Source of the DNA: DASUBV01 sp963822485
GTDB lineage: Bacteria; Actinomycetota; Actinomycetes; Streptosporangiales; Streptosporangiaceae
Length of the DNA stretch: 64,000 nt
Direction of reading: 5' to 3'
Assembly: GCA_963822485.1 (NCBI GenBank)
Contig: CAWGHW010000023.1
Location: forward strand, 112,938-176,937
Shown: positions 35,180-42,302 of the stretch, one piece after another
Layout of the letters: each line of letters starts with the position of its first letter
Position numbering within the stretch: the first letter of the stretch is position 1
Notes under the pieces: generated by a model
What the model was told of the DNA's origin: nothing
Seen by the model: the letters and a program-made list of their open reading frames with translations, nothing else
The model's database searches: none
Program-made: the position numbers and the translations under genes

Positions 35180-36942
35180 GCGACGAGAAAGCGGGCTGGA
35201 TGCACGGCGGTGGCGGTGGCAGTCATGGCGGTGGCGGCAGTCATGGCGGGCACCACGGCGGGAGCCATGGCGGGCACCATGGCGGCAGTCATGGCGGGCA
35301 CCACGGCCACAGGGGAGCCACGCCGGCTTCCAGCCTCGCGGTCTCCGCGCTGGTCAACGTGGTCCGGTCCGCTCGAGAGCTCCAGGACGGAGCCCGTGAG
35401 GCTGAGGCACTGGGCCAGATCGATGCCCTGGTGGCGACCAGCGCGTCCGTCGACGACATGTCCGACATGGTGACCATGTGGGGTGAGGTCGGCGACCAGG
35501 CGCGCGAGGCGGCGGCGTGGACCGGGCTCGGCCAGGCGCTGCATAAGGCCGCGCAGGGCCGCCTGCCGTTCGAGGCGTACCCGCTCGAGCGCCGCGCCAT
35601 TGGGTCCTACACGAGGGCGCTGGGCCTGTGTCGTGAGGTCGGCGACCGTTCTCTCGAGGCAGCGGCGATGCTCGGGCTGGGGAGTGTTCTCCGCACCCGG
35701 CGGGAGTACTCGGAGGCCGCCGAGGCGTACGCGGGGGCGGTGGAGCTGTTTCGCGAGGCCGGCGACCAGGCCCGCGAGGCGGAGGCGCTCGTCGGGCTGG
35801 GCGGCGTGCAGGCGGGAACATCAGGTTTCGAGGCGTACACGCGGGCGGCAGGCCTGTGGCGCGCGATCGGCGATGGGACGCGTGAGGCGGAGGCGCTGAT
35901 CGCGCTCGGGGGTCGGCAGGACGATTTCGGGCAGGCAGTGGACGGCTGCCGCCGGGCCCTGGGCCTGGCTCGCGAGGCCGGGGACTGGCGGCTACAGCAG
36001 CGGGCCGGGCACGGCGCTGCGACGGCCCTCATCAGCCTGCACCGGTTCCAGGAGGCCGTGGAGACTTATGACCAGGTCGTTCCGGCTCCGCGCACCGAAC
36101 CGGCGAATATCTCCTGGGCGCGGTGGGCCGCGGTGAACGTTGAGCCCGCCGAGCGCGCGGCCGCCGGCTACGCCAGGGACGGGGATCCGGCCAAGGCGGC
36201 CGGGACATGGGTCGGCATCGCTCAGGCCGCATTCGGCCAGAAGCCGAAGTTTACGGCGTACTGCATCCGCGAGGCCGCTGAGGCGTACTCGCGGGCACTG
36301 GAGTTGTGGCGCGAGCTCGGCGACCCGGTCCGCGAGGCGGAAGCGATGACCGGGCTGGCCCGCGCGCTGCCGTACCGGGAAGCCATCGAGGCCTACCGGG
36401 GAGCGGCAGGCCAGTGGCGCGAGCTCGGCGACCGGGTCCGCGAGGCGGAGGCGGTGACCGGCCTGGCCGACGCGCAGGCGCGCACCTCCGAGCAGAAGCT
36501 TGAAGCCGTCGAGACATACACGCGGGCGGCGAGCCTGTGGCGCGAGCTTGGCCAACGGGCCCGCGAGGCGGAGGCGCTGATGGGGGCAGGCGCCGGGCAG
36601 GCGAGCGCGGAGGACTCGCCGTCGGCGGCCAGGACGTACGCGCAGGCGGCTGACCTGTGGCGCGAGCTTGGCGACCGGCCCCGCGAGGCGGAGGCGCTGA
36701 TGGGGCGCGGGGATGCGCACGGCACCGGCCCGGAGGCCCTCGCGGCGTATGCCGGGGCACTGGTGATCTACCGGAAGCTCAGGGACCGGGCCGGCCGGGC
36801 CCGGGCTCGCCGCGATTGCCGGCGGGTTACCTGCGAGGACCGGTGGCAGCGCGGCCTGGTCAGCTCGCCGCTGGAGTATCAGTCGCCCTGGGCGGTAAGG
36901 ACGGCCAGGCGGATAATCCGCGTCTTCCCCGGCCTGCGCTGA
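35098..36942 (+). CDS. His-Gly-rich TPR-repeat protein
   Basis: Up to 614 residues. After KQDLYDAFVYLSDEKAGWMH comes a low-complexity block of about 37 residues built from GGSHGGHHGGS units. About ten TPR-like units of 33-38 residues follow, each ending like ELGDRVREAEALxGLG. The tail is Arg-rich (VRTARRIIRVFPGLR). The His-Gly block could bind metal ions; the TPR array should bind partner proteins. The start is uncertain: GTG 35098, GTG 35170 or ATG 35200. TTGACA at 35142 hints at an internal promoter. It overlaps the C39-like gene by up to 82 nt. No catalytic domain is seen. Confidence 0.7.
   Translation: MPVTWVPGPARSGPLDKQDLYDAFVYLSDEKAGWMHGGGGGSHGGGGSHGGHHGGSHGGHHGGSHGGHHGHRGATPASSLAVSALVNVVRSARELQDGAREAEALGQIDALVATSASVDDMSDMVTMWGEVGDQAREAAAWTGLGQALHKAAQGRLPFEAYPLERRAIGSYTRALGLCREVGDRSLEAAAMLGLGSVLRTRREYSEAAEAYAGAVELFREAGDQAREAEALVGLGGVQAGTSGFEAYTRAAGLWRAIGDGTREAEALIALGGRQDDFGQAVDGCRRALGLAREAGDWRLQQRAGHGAATALISLHRFQEAVETYDQVVPAPRTEPANISWARWAAVNVEPAERAAAGYARDGDPAKAAGTWVGIAQAAFGQKPKFTAYCIREAAEAYSRALELWRELGDPVREAEAMTGLARALPYREAIEAYRGAAGQWRELGDRVREAEAVTGLADAQARTSEQKLEAVETYTRAASLWRELGQRAREAEALMGAGAGQASAEDSPSAARTYAQAADLWRELGDRPREAEALMGRGDAHGTGPEALAAYAGALVIYRKLRDRAGRARARRDCRRVTCEDRWQRGLVSSPLEYQSPWAVRTARRIIRVFPGLR
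35206..35313 (+). repeat. GGSHGGHH-coding tandem repeat
   Basis: Imperfect units around GGCGGCAGTCATGGCGGG and GGCGGGCACCA encode alternating GGSH and GGHH. The repetition is at DNA as well as protein level, so copy number may vary between strains. Confidence 0.8.
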
Positions 36943-36987
36943 GCGGGAGGAAGCCTGCGGCATGGGATGCCGTGTCACGATGAGGCC

Positions 36988-37458
36988 ATGGGCTCACAGC
37001 GTTTCCGCGCCGTCATCGCCGCCGGTCCCGCGGACAGCGGAGTCATCACGATGCCGTTCGACCCGGATGAGGCGTGGGGCGCTAAGGCCAACCATCCGGT
37101 CGGCGGCACGATCGGCGACTGCCGGATCCGCGCTCGGCTCTCGCCTGCCGGCGGCCGGTGGGTCCTGACGCTGGCTCCGAATCGCCTGCTGGGCCTGGGC
37201 GTCACGATCGGCGACCACGTGGACGTCGAACTGGCCCCGGAAGGCCCCCAGCGGGGTGACCTGGCCGACGATGTCGCCGCGGCACTCGCGGCCAGCCCGG
37301 CAGCGGCGGCGTTCTTCGATACCCTGGCGCAGTTCTACCGCAAGGCCTATCTCCGGTGGATCGACTCGACCCGCCGCCGGCCGGACCTCCGTGCGGCCCG
37401 CATCGCCGAGGTGGTCGACCTGCTCGCCGCGGGCATCAAAGAGCGGCCACGACCGTAA
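36988..37458 (+). CDS. DUF1905 / YdeI-like protein
   Basis: A 156-residue protein. The N-terminal half (FRAVIAAGPADSGVITMPFD, then GDCRIRARLSPAGGRWVLTL) matches DUF1905, a small beta-barrel. The C-terminal part (FFDTLAQFYRKAYLRWIDST, then R-A-A-RIAEVVDLL) matches the YdeI/OmpD-associated helical segment. Related proteins have been linked to bacteriocin protection in name only. A start seven codons earlier (36967) is possible. CACGAT 6 nt before ATG 36988 resembles the leaderless -10 pattern. It is separated from the TPR gene by 45 nt. Confidence 0.8.
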   Translation: MGSQRFRAVIAAGPADSGVITMPFDPDEAWGAKANHPVGGTIGDCRIRARLSPAGGRWVLTLAPNRLLGLGVTIGDHVDVELAPEGPQRGDLADDVAAALAASPAAAAFFDTLAQFYRKAYLRWIDSTRRRPDLRAARIAEVVDLLAAGIKERPRP

Positions 37459-37522
37459 CGGCCAGCCGCCGCCGGCGGGAATTGGCTGGCGTCCGGGACG
37501 AGCTCCGGCATAGTGTGCCGCC

Positions 37523-38047
37523 GTGACCTGGATCGCACCCGACGTCGAGCGTCCGGAGGACTATCCGGCGCGCCGCAATGAGACCGAGCGGGAGATGCTC
37601 CGCGACTGGCTGGACTGGCACCGGGCCACCCTGTTGCGTAAATGCGCGGGATTGGACGCCACGCGGCTGGCCAGCCGCGCCGTGCCGCCGTCGAGCCTCT
37701 CCCTGCTCGGCCTGGTCCGGCACATGAGCGACACCGAGCGCGGGTGGGTCAGGCAGACCTTCCGCGGTGAGCAGGTGCCCGACCTGTACTACCGCTCCGA
37801 TGCCCCGGACGCGGACTTCGAGGAGGCCGAGCCGGCTGGCGCCGAGGAGGACCTCGGGCGCTACCGGGCCGAGTGCCGGGCCGTTGATGCCGCGCTGGAG
37901 GGCGCGGAGCTGGATGACACATTTACGTTCCGGGAGCTGACCACCTCGGTGCGGTGGATGTGGCAGCACCTCGTGGAGGAGTACGCGCGCCACAACGGGC
38001 ACGCCGACCTGCTCCGCGAGGCCATCGACGGCGCGGCCGGCATGTGA
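37523..38047 (+). CDS. DinB-family protein (DUF664)
   Basis: A 174-residue four-helix DinB-like protein. LRDWLDWHRATLLRKCAGLD, LSLLGLVRHMSDTERGWVRQ and WMWQHLVEEYARHNGHADLL carry the three His residues (H-x(n)-H and the final R/HNGHAD motif) that bind a metal in this family. The family includes bacillithiol/mycothiol-linked transferases; substrate unknown. GTG 37523 lies 6 nt after TAGTGT (37511-37516), with no Shine-Dalgarno, so leaderless translation is likely. Confidence 0.85.
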   Translation: MTWIAPDVERPEDYPARRNETEREMLRDWLDWHRATLLRKCAGLDATRLASRAVPPSSLSLLGLVRHMSDTERGWVRQTFRGEQVPDLYYRSDAPDADFEEAEPAGAEEDLGRYRAECRAVDAALEGAELDDTFTFRELTTSVRWMWQHLVEEYARHNGHADLLREAIDGAAGM

Positions 38048-38119
38048 GCGCGGCCGCCTGTTATCTGAATACGTTGCCGTTCGCGGTGGTGATGACCCGG
38101 GCGCGCCGCTCCGGCCTGG

Positions 38120-38479
38120 TCACGCCGTCACCGGGCCCGGGCTGACGCGGCCCCGGGGGTCTGCGTCTGGCTCGGTGACCAGGCGCGCGGCCTGGGCCAT
38201 GCGTTCCGCCTCGGCCCGCAGCGCGCCCGCCCCCGCGTCGGTGAGACCGTAGGTGCGGCGCGTCCGCCCGCTGACCACCTCGTCGCTGACCAGGCGGACG
38301 TACCCCTCGGCGGCCAGCCGGTCCAGCGCCGTGTACAGCGTGCCGGTGGCCAGCTGAACCCGGCCGTCCGACAGTTCCGCCGCCCGCTTGATGATCCCGT
38401 AGCCGTGCAGCGGTCCGGCCAGCAGCGACGCCAGGACGAAATATGTCGGCTCTCGCATCGGGCCTCTTGATCTTGCCAT
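38120..38479 (-). CDS. PadR-family transcriptional regulator
   Basis: A 119-residue PadR protein: YFVLASLLAGPLHGYGIIKR, then LATGTLYTALDRLAAEGYVR and VSGRTRRTYGLTDAG, a winged helix plus short dimerisation helix. ATG 38479 follows TATAGT by 6 nt and GAGGG also precedes it. It converges with the DinB gene and is upstream of nothing co-directional within 70 nt except across its own promoter. The target is unknown; the MIase-SnoaL fusion gene behind its promoter is the nearest candidate. Confidence 0.88.
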   Translation of the reverse strand: MARSRGPMREPTYFVLASLLAGPLHGYGIIKRAAELSDGRVQLATGTLYTALDRLAAEGYVRLVSDEVVSGRTRRTYGLTDAGAGALRAEAERMAQAARLVTEPDADPRGRVSPGPVTA

Positions 38480-38485
38480 GCCCTC

Positions 38486-38515
38486 ACTATAAGTAGACAG
38501 CCGATACATTATCAA
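38486..38515 (-). promoter_or_regulatory. Leaderless promoter of the PadR gene
   Basis: Reading the minus strand: TTGATA (38515-38510), 18 nt, TATAGT (38491-38486), then 6 nt to ATG 38479. Close to consensus at both boxes. Confidence 0.75.
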
Positions 38516-38547
38516 CCGGAGCATCAGTGCCCGGCGGCGCTGGGATC

Positions 38548-39228
38548 TCAGTCGAGGCGCGACACCTGGTAGTGGGCGATCCGCCAGCCGCCGGCCTCCT
38601 GGCGGATGATCACGCTGAGGTACACGGTGAGGGTGGCGCGGTCGCTGAACCCGAAGTCGACAGTGAGGTAGCCGAGCACCAGGCCATCGCTCAGCGCGCG
38701 GGTCTCGCGGAGCGTGTACGCCGCGGTCATGCCGGTCGGCTGGGCGGCGTAGTACTCGGCCACCCCCGCCGGTCCCACGGTGTAGGGATGCAGGCCCTGG
38801 AAGATCGCGTCCTTCGTGAACAGCGCGGCGACGTGCTCGGGCTGGTGGGCGTCGACCGCCGCCTTCCACCGGGTGAGGACCGCGTCCAGCATGTCGGCCT
38901 CGTAGCCTGACGCCTGACTGCTCGGTGACGTCGCGCTATCCGGGTCGCTGGGGTGTGCGGTCAGTGGCGTCACCGTGTCGTGCCGCCAGACGCGCAGCGG
39001 CATCGACGACAGCACGCTCTCCAGCTCGGTCGCGTCGGCGGCTCGGAACAGGCCCCACGTGCGCCACTCGCCGGCATCCAGCGGAGGACGCCACAGCCGG
39101 AGCAGGTGCCCCTGGGCGGCCAGCTCGCGAGATCGGGCCGCCTCCCGCATCCGGATCGCGTCGACCTCCGCGTCCGTGGTGCCGTCCGGCACCGCGGTCA
39201 CCATGTCGACCAGGAATTCCATCGTCAT
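38548..39228 (-). CDS. Muconolactone isomerase-like / SnoaL-like fusion protein
   Basis: 226 residues with two domains. Residues 1-95 (MEFLVDMVTAVPDGTTDAEV, then GHLLRLWRPPLDAGEWRTWG and LPLRVWRHD-like ending) match the muconolactone delta-isomerase ferredoxin-like fold. After a Ser/Pro-rich linker, residues 107-226 (VLTRWKAAVDAHQPEHVAAL, FQGLHPYTVGPAGVAEYYAA, WRIAHYQVSRLD) are a SnoaL/NTF2-like domain of the SgcJ type. Both domains bind small hydrophobic molecules. The MFS gene lies 9 nt upstream and in the same direction, so they are co-transcribed. Confidence 0.85.
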   Translation of the reverse strand: MTMEFLVDMVTAVPDGTTDAEVDAIRMREAARSRELAAQGHLLRLWRPPLDAGEWRTWGLFRAADATELESVLSSMPLRVWRHDTVTPLTAHPSDPDSATSPSSQASGYEADMLDAVLTRWKAAVDAHQPEHVAALFTKDAIFQGLHPYTVGPAGVAEYYAAQPTGMTAAYTLRETRALSDGLVLGYLTVDFGFSDRATLTVYLSVIIRQEAGGWRIAHYQVSRLD

Positions 39229-39237
39229 CTCCTGCGG

Positions 39238-40452
39238 TCATTGGGCGGCCCGTACCCGGCTGGGTACGGGCCCGAGGTGGTGCGGGAAGCGGTGCCGCAG
39301 CACCAGCGCGGCCATCGCGGCGACCGCGACGACGGCGGCGCCCGCCAGCAGCGCCGGCTGGTAGCTGTGGTGAAGCAGCGGCGTGACCAGTACCGGCCCG
39401 GCGATCTGGCCGGCGCTGTATCCGGTGGTCAGGATGGCCACGGCCCGCGGCGTGCGCAGGTGAGCGCCGGTGGCCAGCGCCACGGTGGCGACGCCCAGGA
39501 ACGTGGCGCCGAACAGCACCGCGGAAGCCAGCGCGGCGGCGGCCCCGCCGACCAGAGCCGGGAGCGCGATGCCGACCGCCTGGGCGCCCAGCGCGACGGC
39601 CAGCAGCGTCGGACGGCTCCATACGCGGCTCAGCCCGGCCCAGAGCGCCGCCGACGGCACGGCGGCCACTCCGACGATGATCCAGGCGCTGCTGCCGAGC
39701 GTGGTCGAGGCGGTCTGGTCGATGGCGGCGACCAGGAACGTGCCGGCGATGATGTAGCCGACGCCTTCCAGCGTGTACGCCAGCAGCAGCGACGTGAACC
39801 ACCGGCGGCCGGCCGGCCCCGCCCCGCGGTCTGTCCGGTCGTCGCCGGTGGCCGACGGCCGCAGTGGCCAGGCGGCCGCGCCTAGCACCGCGCCGAGTGC
39901 CGCGGCCGCCCACCAGGAGTCCTGCCAGGTGCCGTGGCGCAGAGCCAGCACCAGCACGCCGGAGGCGGCGATCCCGGCACCGACGCCGCCGAATCCGTGC
40001 CCGACCAGATGCTGACCGTGGGCACGCAGCCCGGTGAGCAGCGCGCTCGCCGCGACCATGAACACCAGCGCGCTCGCGCATCCGGCCACGAACCGCAGCG
40101 CCGCCCACCTGGCGTCGCCGGTCAGCACCGGCATCAGTGCGAGCGTGGCGACCACGACGATCAGCGACGACCGGTACACCGCACGGGACCGCAGCAGCGC
40201 AGGCGCGGCGACGCCGGCCATCGCGCCGGCCAGGTAGCCGGCGTAGTTGGCGGTCGCGATCGCGGCCCCCCACTGCGTCGAGAGCCCGGCCCTGGCGGTC
40301 ATCAGCGGCAGGATCGGCGTGTAGACGAACCGGCCCACGCCCATCCCGACGGCCATGGCCGCGGCCGCCGGCACGACGATCCCGGCGGCCCGGCCCAGGG
40401 GAACGGCGAGGGCCGCCGACTGTCCCTGGCGCGGTGCGGGTAGCCCGGTCAT
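39238..40452 (-). CDS. YbfB/YjiJ-family MFS transporter
   Basis: A 404-residue protein with about 12 transmembrane helices. The N-terminal signature GMGVGRFVYTPILPLMTARA is characteristic of the YbfB/YjiJ family. Further conserved parts are ANYAGYLAGAM and a second-half motif GAGIAASGVLVLALR. Substrates of this family are not settled. GAGAGGG lies just before ATG 40452. It sits between the MIase-SnoaL gene (9 nt downstream) and the SDR gene (25 nt upstream), so SDR-MFS-fusion form an operon divergent from the LysR gene. Confidence 0.88.
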   Translation of the reverse strand: MTGLPAPRQGQSAALAVPLGRAAGIVVPAAAAMAVGMGVGRFVYTPILPLMTARAGLSTQWGAAIATANYAGYLAGAMAGVAAPALLRSRAVYRSSLIVVVATLALMPVLTGDARWAALRFVAGCASALVFMVAASALLTGLRAHGQHLVGHGFGGVGAGIAASGVLVLALRHGTWQDSWWAAAALGAVLGAAAWPLRPSATGDDRTDRGAGPAGRRWFTSLLLAYTLEGVGYIIAGTFLVAAIDQTASTTLGSSAWIIVGVAAVPSAALWAGLSRVWSRPTLLAVALGAQAVGIALPALVGGAAAALASAVLFGATFLGVATVALATGAHLRTPRAVAILTTGYSAGQIAGPVLVTPLLHHSYQPALLAGAAVVAVAAMAALVLRHRFPHHLGPVPSRVRAAQ

Positions 40453-40477
40453 GAACCCTCTCTCGCTGGGTGGCCGG

Positions 40478-41209
40478 TCAGTGGCCCGCGCTCTGGCCGC
40501 CGTCGACGTGCAGGATCTCGCCGGTCACGAACTCGGCGGTCTCGAGATACGCGATCGCTTCGACGATGTCGCCGATGTCGCCCATCCGCCCGACCGGATG
40601 CAGCGCAGCGAGCGTGTCGTGGGTCTGCACGGCATGCATCGGAGTGCGGATGATGCCGAGCGCCACCGTGTTGACGCGCACTCCGCTAGCTGCGTACTCG
40701 ATGGCCAGCGACCGGGTAACCGCGTTGAGGCCGCCCTTGGTCAGCGACGCGAGCGCGGACGGGACAGCGGTGTTGGCGTGGTCGACGAGGCTGGTGGAGA
40801 TATTCACGACATGTCCGCGACGGCTGCCGTCGTTGCGCAGCATGGCCGCGATGGCCGGCCGCGTGACGCCGAAGAATCCGCGCAGGTTGACGTCGGTGAC
40901 CAGGTCAAAGTCGGCATCGGTGTAGTCGGTGAACGGCTTGGCCACGAATACGCCAGCGTTGTTGACGAGAGTGTCCACCTGGCCGAAACGCTCGACCGCC
41001 CGATCGACCAGGCGTGCGCCGGTCTCGGGATCGGCGATATCGCCGGGCACGGTGAGCACGTCGGGGTCGGCGGACGGGGTGATGTGCCGCGAGTTCGCGA
41101 CGACCGCGTACCCGAGCTTGCGGTAGGCCTGCACGGCGCCGGCGCCGATGCCCTGCGACGCGCCGGTGATAATGGCGACCTTCTGTCCTGAAGGCATGAC
41201 TGTGCTCAT
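40478..41209 (-). CDS. Short-chain dehydrogenase-like protein lacking the active-site Tyr
   Basis: A 243-residue SDR. AIITGASQGIGAGAVQAYRK is the NAD(P) loop, NNAG and VNIST give the fold motifs, and the C-terminus is EILHVDGGQSAGH. The catalytic Tyr-x3-Lys is replaced: the segment reads SALASLTKGGLNAVTRSLA, with Ala four residues before the Lys. Some SDR subfamilies share this, so it may be a conserved non-classical enzyme rather than damage. ATG 41209 is used, as longer readings run into the divergent promoter region. First gene of the operon opposite LysR. Confidence 0.85.
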   Translation of the reverse strand: MSTVMPSGQKVAIITGASQGIGAGAVQAYRKLGYAVVANSRHITPSADPDVLTVPGDIADPETGARLVDRAVERFGQVDTLVNNAGVFVAKPFTDYTDADFDLVTDVNLRGFFGVTRPAIAAMLRNDGSRRGHVVNISTSLVDHANTAVPSALASLTKGGLNAVTRSLAIEYAASGVRVNTVALGIIRTPMHAVQTHDTLAALHPVGRMGDIGDIVEAIAYLETAEFVTGEILHVDGGQSAGH

Positions 41210-41301
41210 GGGTCCACCATGGTCCGGCCGCCTCCGGCACCGCCACGACCAGCGTTCTCCCTGCTGGTAGGCAGAACCTCCCACTGAGCTAATATCACCG
41301 G

Positions 41302-42261
41302 GTGGAGCTGCGCCAGCTGCGCTACTTCGTGGCCGTCGCCGAGGAACTCAACTTCGGCCGGGCCGCGGCCCGGCTGCGCATTGCCGGACCATCGTTGTCG
41401 CAGCAGATCAAGGCCCTCGAACGCGTCCTCGGTACCCGCCTGTTCGACCGGGACCGCCGCAGCGTGACGCTTACCCCGGCCGGCGAGGCGCTGCTCCCGC
41501 GCACCCGGGCGCTGCTGGAACAGGCCGACGAGCTGCGCCGCGCGGCGGCCGGCCTGGCCGCGCACGAGCCCGTCCGCCTGGGCTACGTCAACTGGCGCCC
41601 GGACGACCTCACCAGCCGGACGGCCGGCGTCGCCCAGCTGCTCGTCGACGCCTGGGTGCTGCCCTCCCACACCCAGGCCGCCCGGGTCGCCGACGGAAGC
41701 ATCGATCTGGCGATCTGCTGGGTCCGGGCCCGGGACCTCGCCACCTTCGGCCTGCAAGCCCAGCTCCTTGCCGCCGACCGGCTCTACGCGGTCGCCCCGG
41801 GGCCGGACACCTCGCCCGTGCGGGCCCGGGACACAGCGGCACTAGTCGACGCCGACGAGACCAGCTGGCTGTCGTGGAACACGTACGCGGAGGAGTTCCT
41901 GGCCGACACCGGCGCCACCCGCATTCCCGTCGACGACGGCGGCATCACCGGCCCGGCGTTCTTCGAGCACGTACGACGGCTTCGCCGCCCGCTGGTCAAC
42001 TCGCCCAAGGGACAGACGACACCAGTCCCGCCGGACCTGGTCCAGCGGCCGATCGTCGCGCCTGCGCCGTACTGGACCTGGTCCCTGGTCTGGCGCCGGA
42101 CCGAGAGCCAGCCGTCGGTGCTGGCGGCCGCGAAGGCGCTCATCGCCGATCGGGGCGGTCCCACCTTCGACAACGGCGTCGCGTGGCTGCCGTCCGACGA
42201 CCCGTACCGGCCGAGCCGCAGGGCCGCAGAGATCGGCGAGGCCGGTCTCTACCGGCCGTGA
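41302..42261 (+). CDS. LysR-family transcriptional regulator
   Basis: A 319-residue LysR protein. The winged helix-turn-helix is MELRQLRYFVAVAEELNFGR, then AAARLRIAGPSLSQQIKALE, followed by a type-2 periplasmic-binding-like sensor domain. GTG 41302 is 6 nt after TAATAT (41290-41295), so translation is leaderless. It is divergent from the SDR/MFS/MIase-SnoaL operon with 92 bp between starts, the classic LysR arrangement, and most likely activates it with a substrate-like aromatic or lactone co-inducer (inference). Confidence 0.92.
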   Translation: MELRQLRYFVAVAEELNFGRAAARLRIAGPSLSQQIKALERVLGTRLFDRDRRSVTLTPAGEALLPRTRALLEQADELRRAAAGLAAHEPVRLGYVNWRPDDLTSRTAGVAQLLVDAWVLPSHTQAARVADGSIDLAICWVRARDLATFGLQAQLLAADRLYAVAPGPDTSPVRARDTAALVDADETSWLSWNTYAEEFLADTGATRIPVDDGGITGPAFFEHVRRLRRPLVNSPKGQTTPVPPDLVQRPIVAPAPYWTWSLVWRRTESQPSVLAAAKALIADRGGPTFDNGVAWLPSDDPYRPSRRAAEIGEAGLYRP

Positions 42262-42302
42262 CGGGCGACCGTGACAGCCGACCGGGCTAGCGTGGCCGGT
42301 CG

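Noticed and set aside
34490..36942. Lanthipeptide or bacteriocin cluster
   Set aside because: No precursor, modification enzyme or ABC exporter with a C39 domain nearby; only the peptidase fold and Gly-Gly richness are suggestive.
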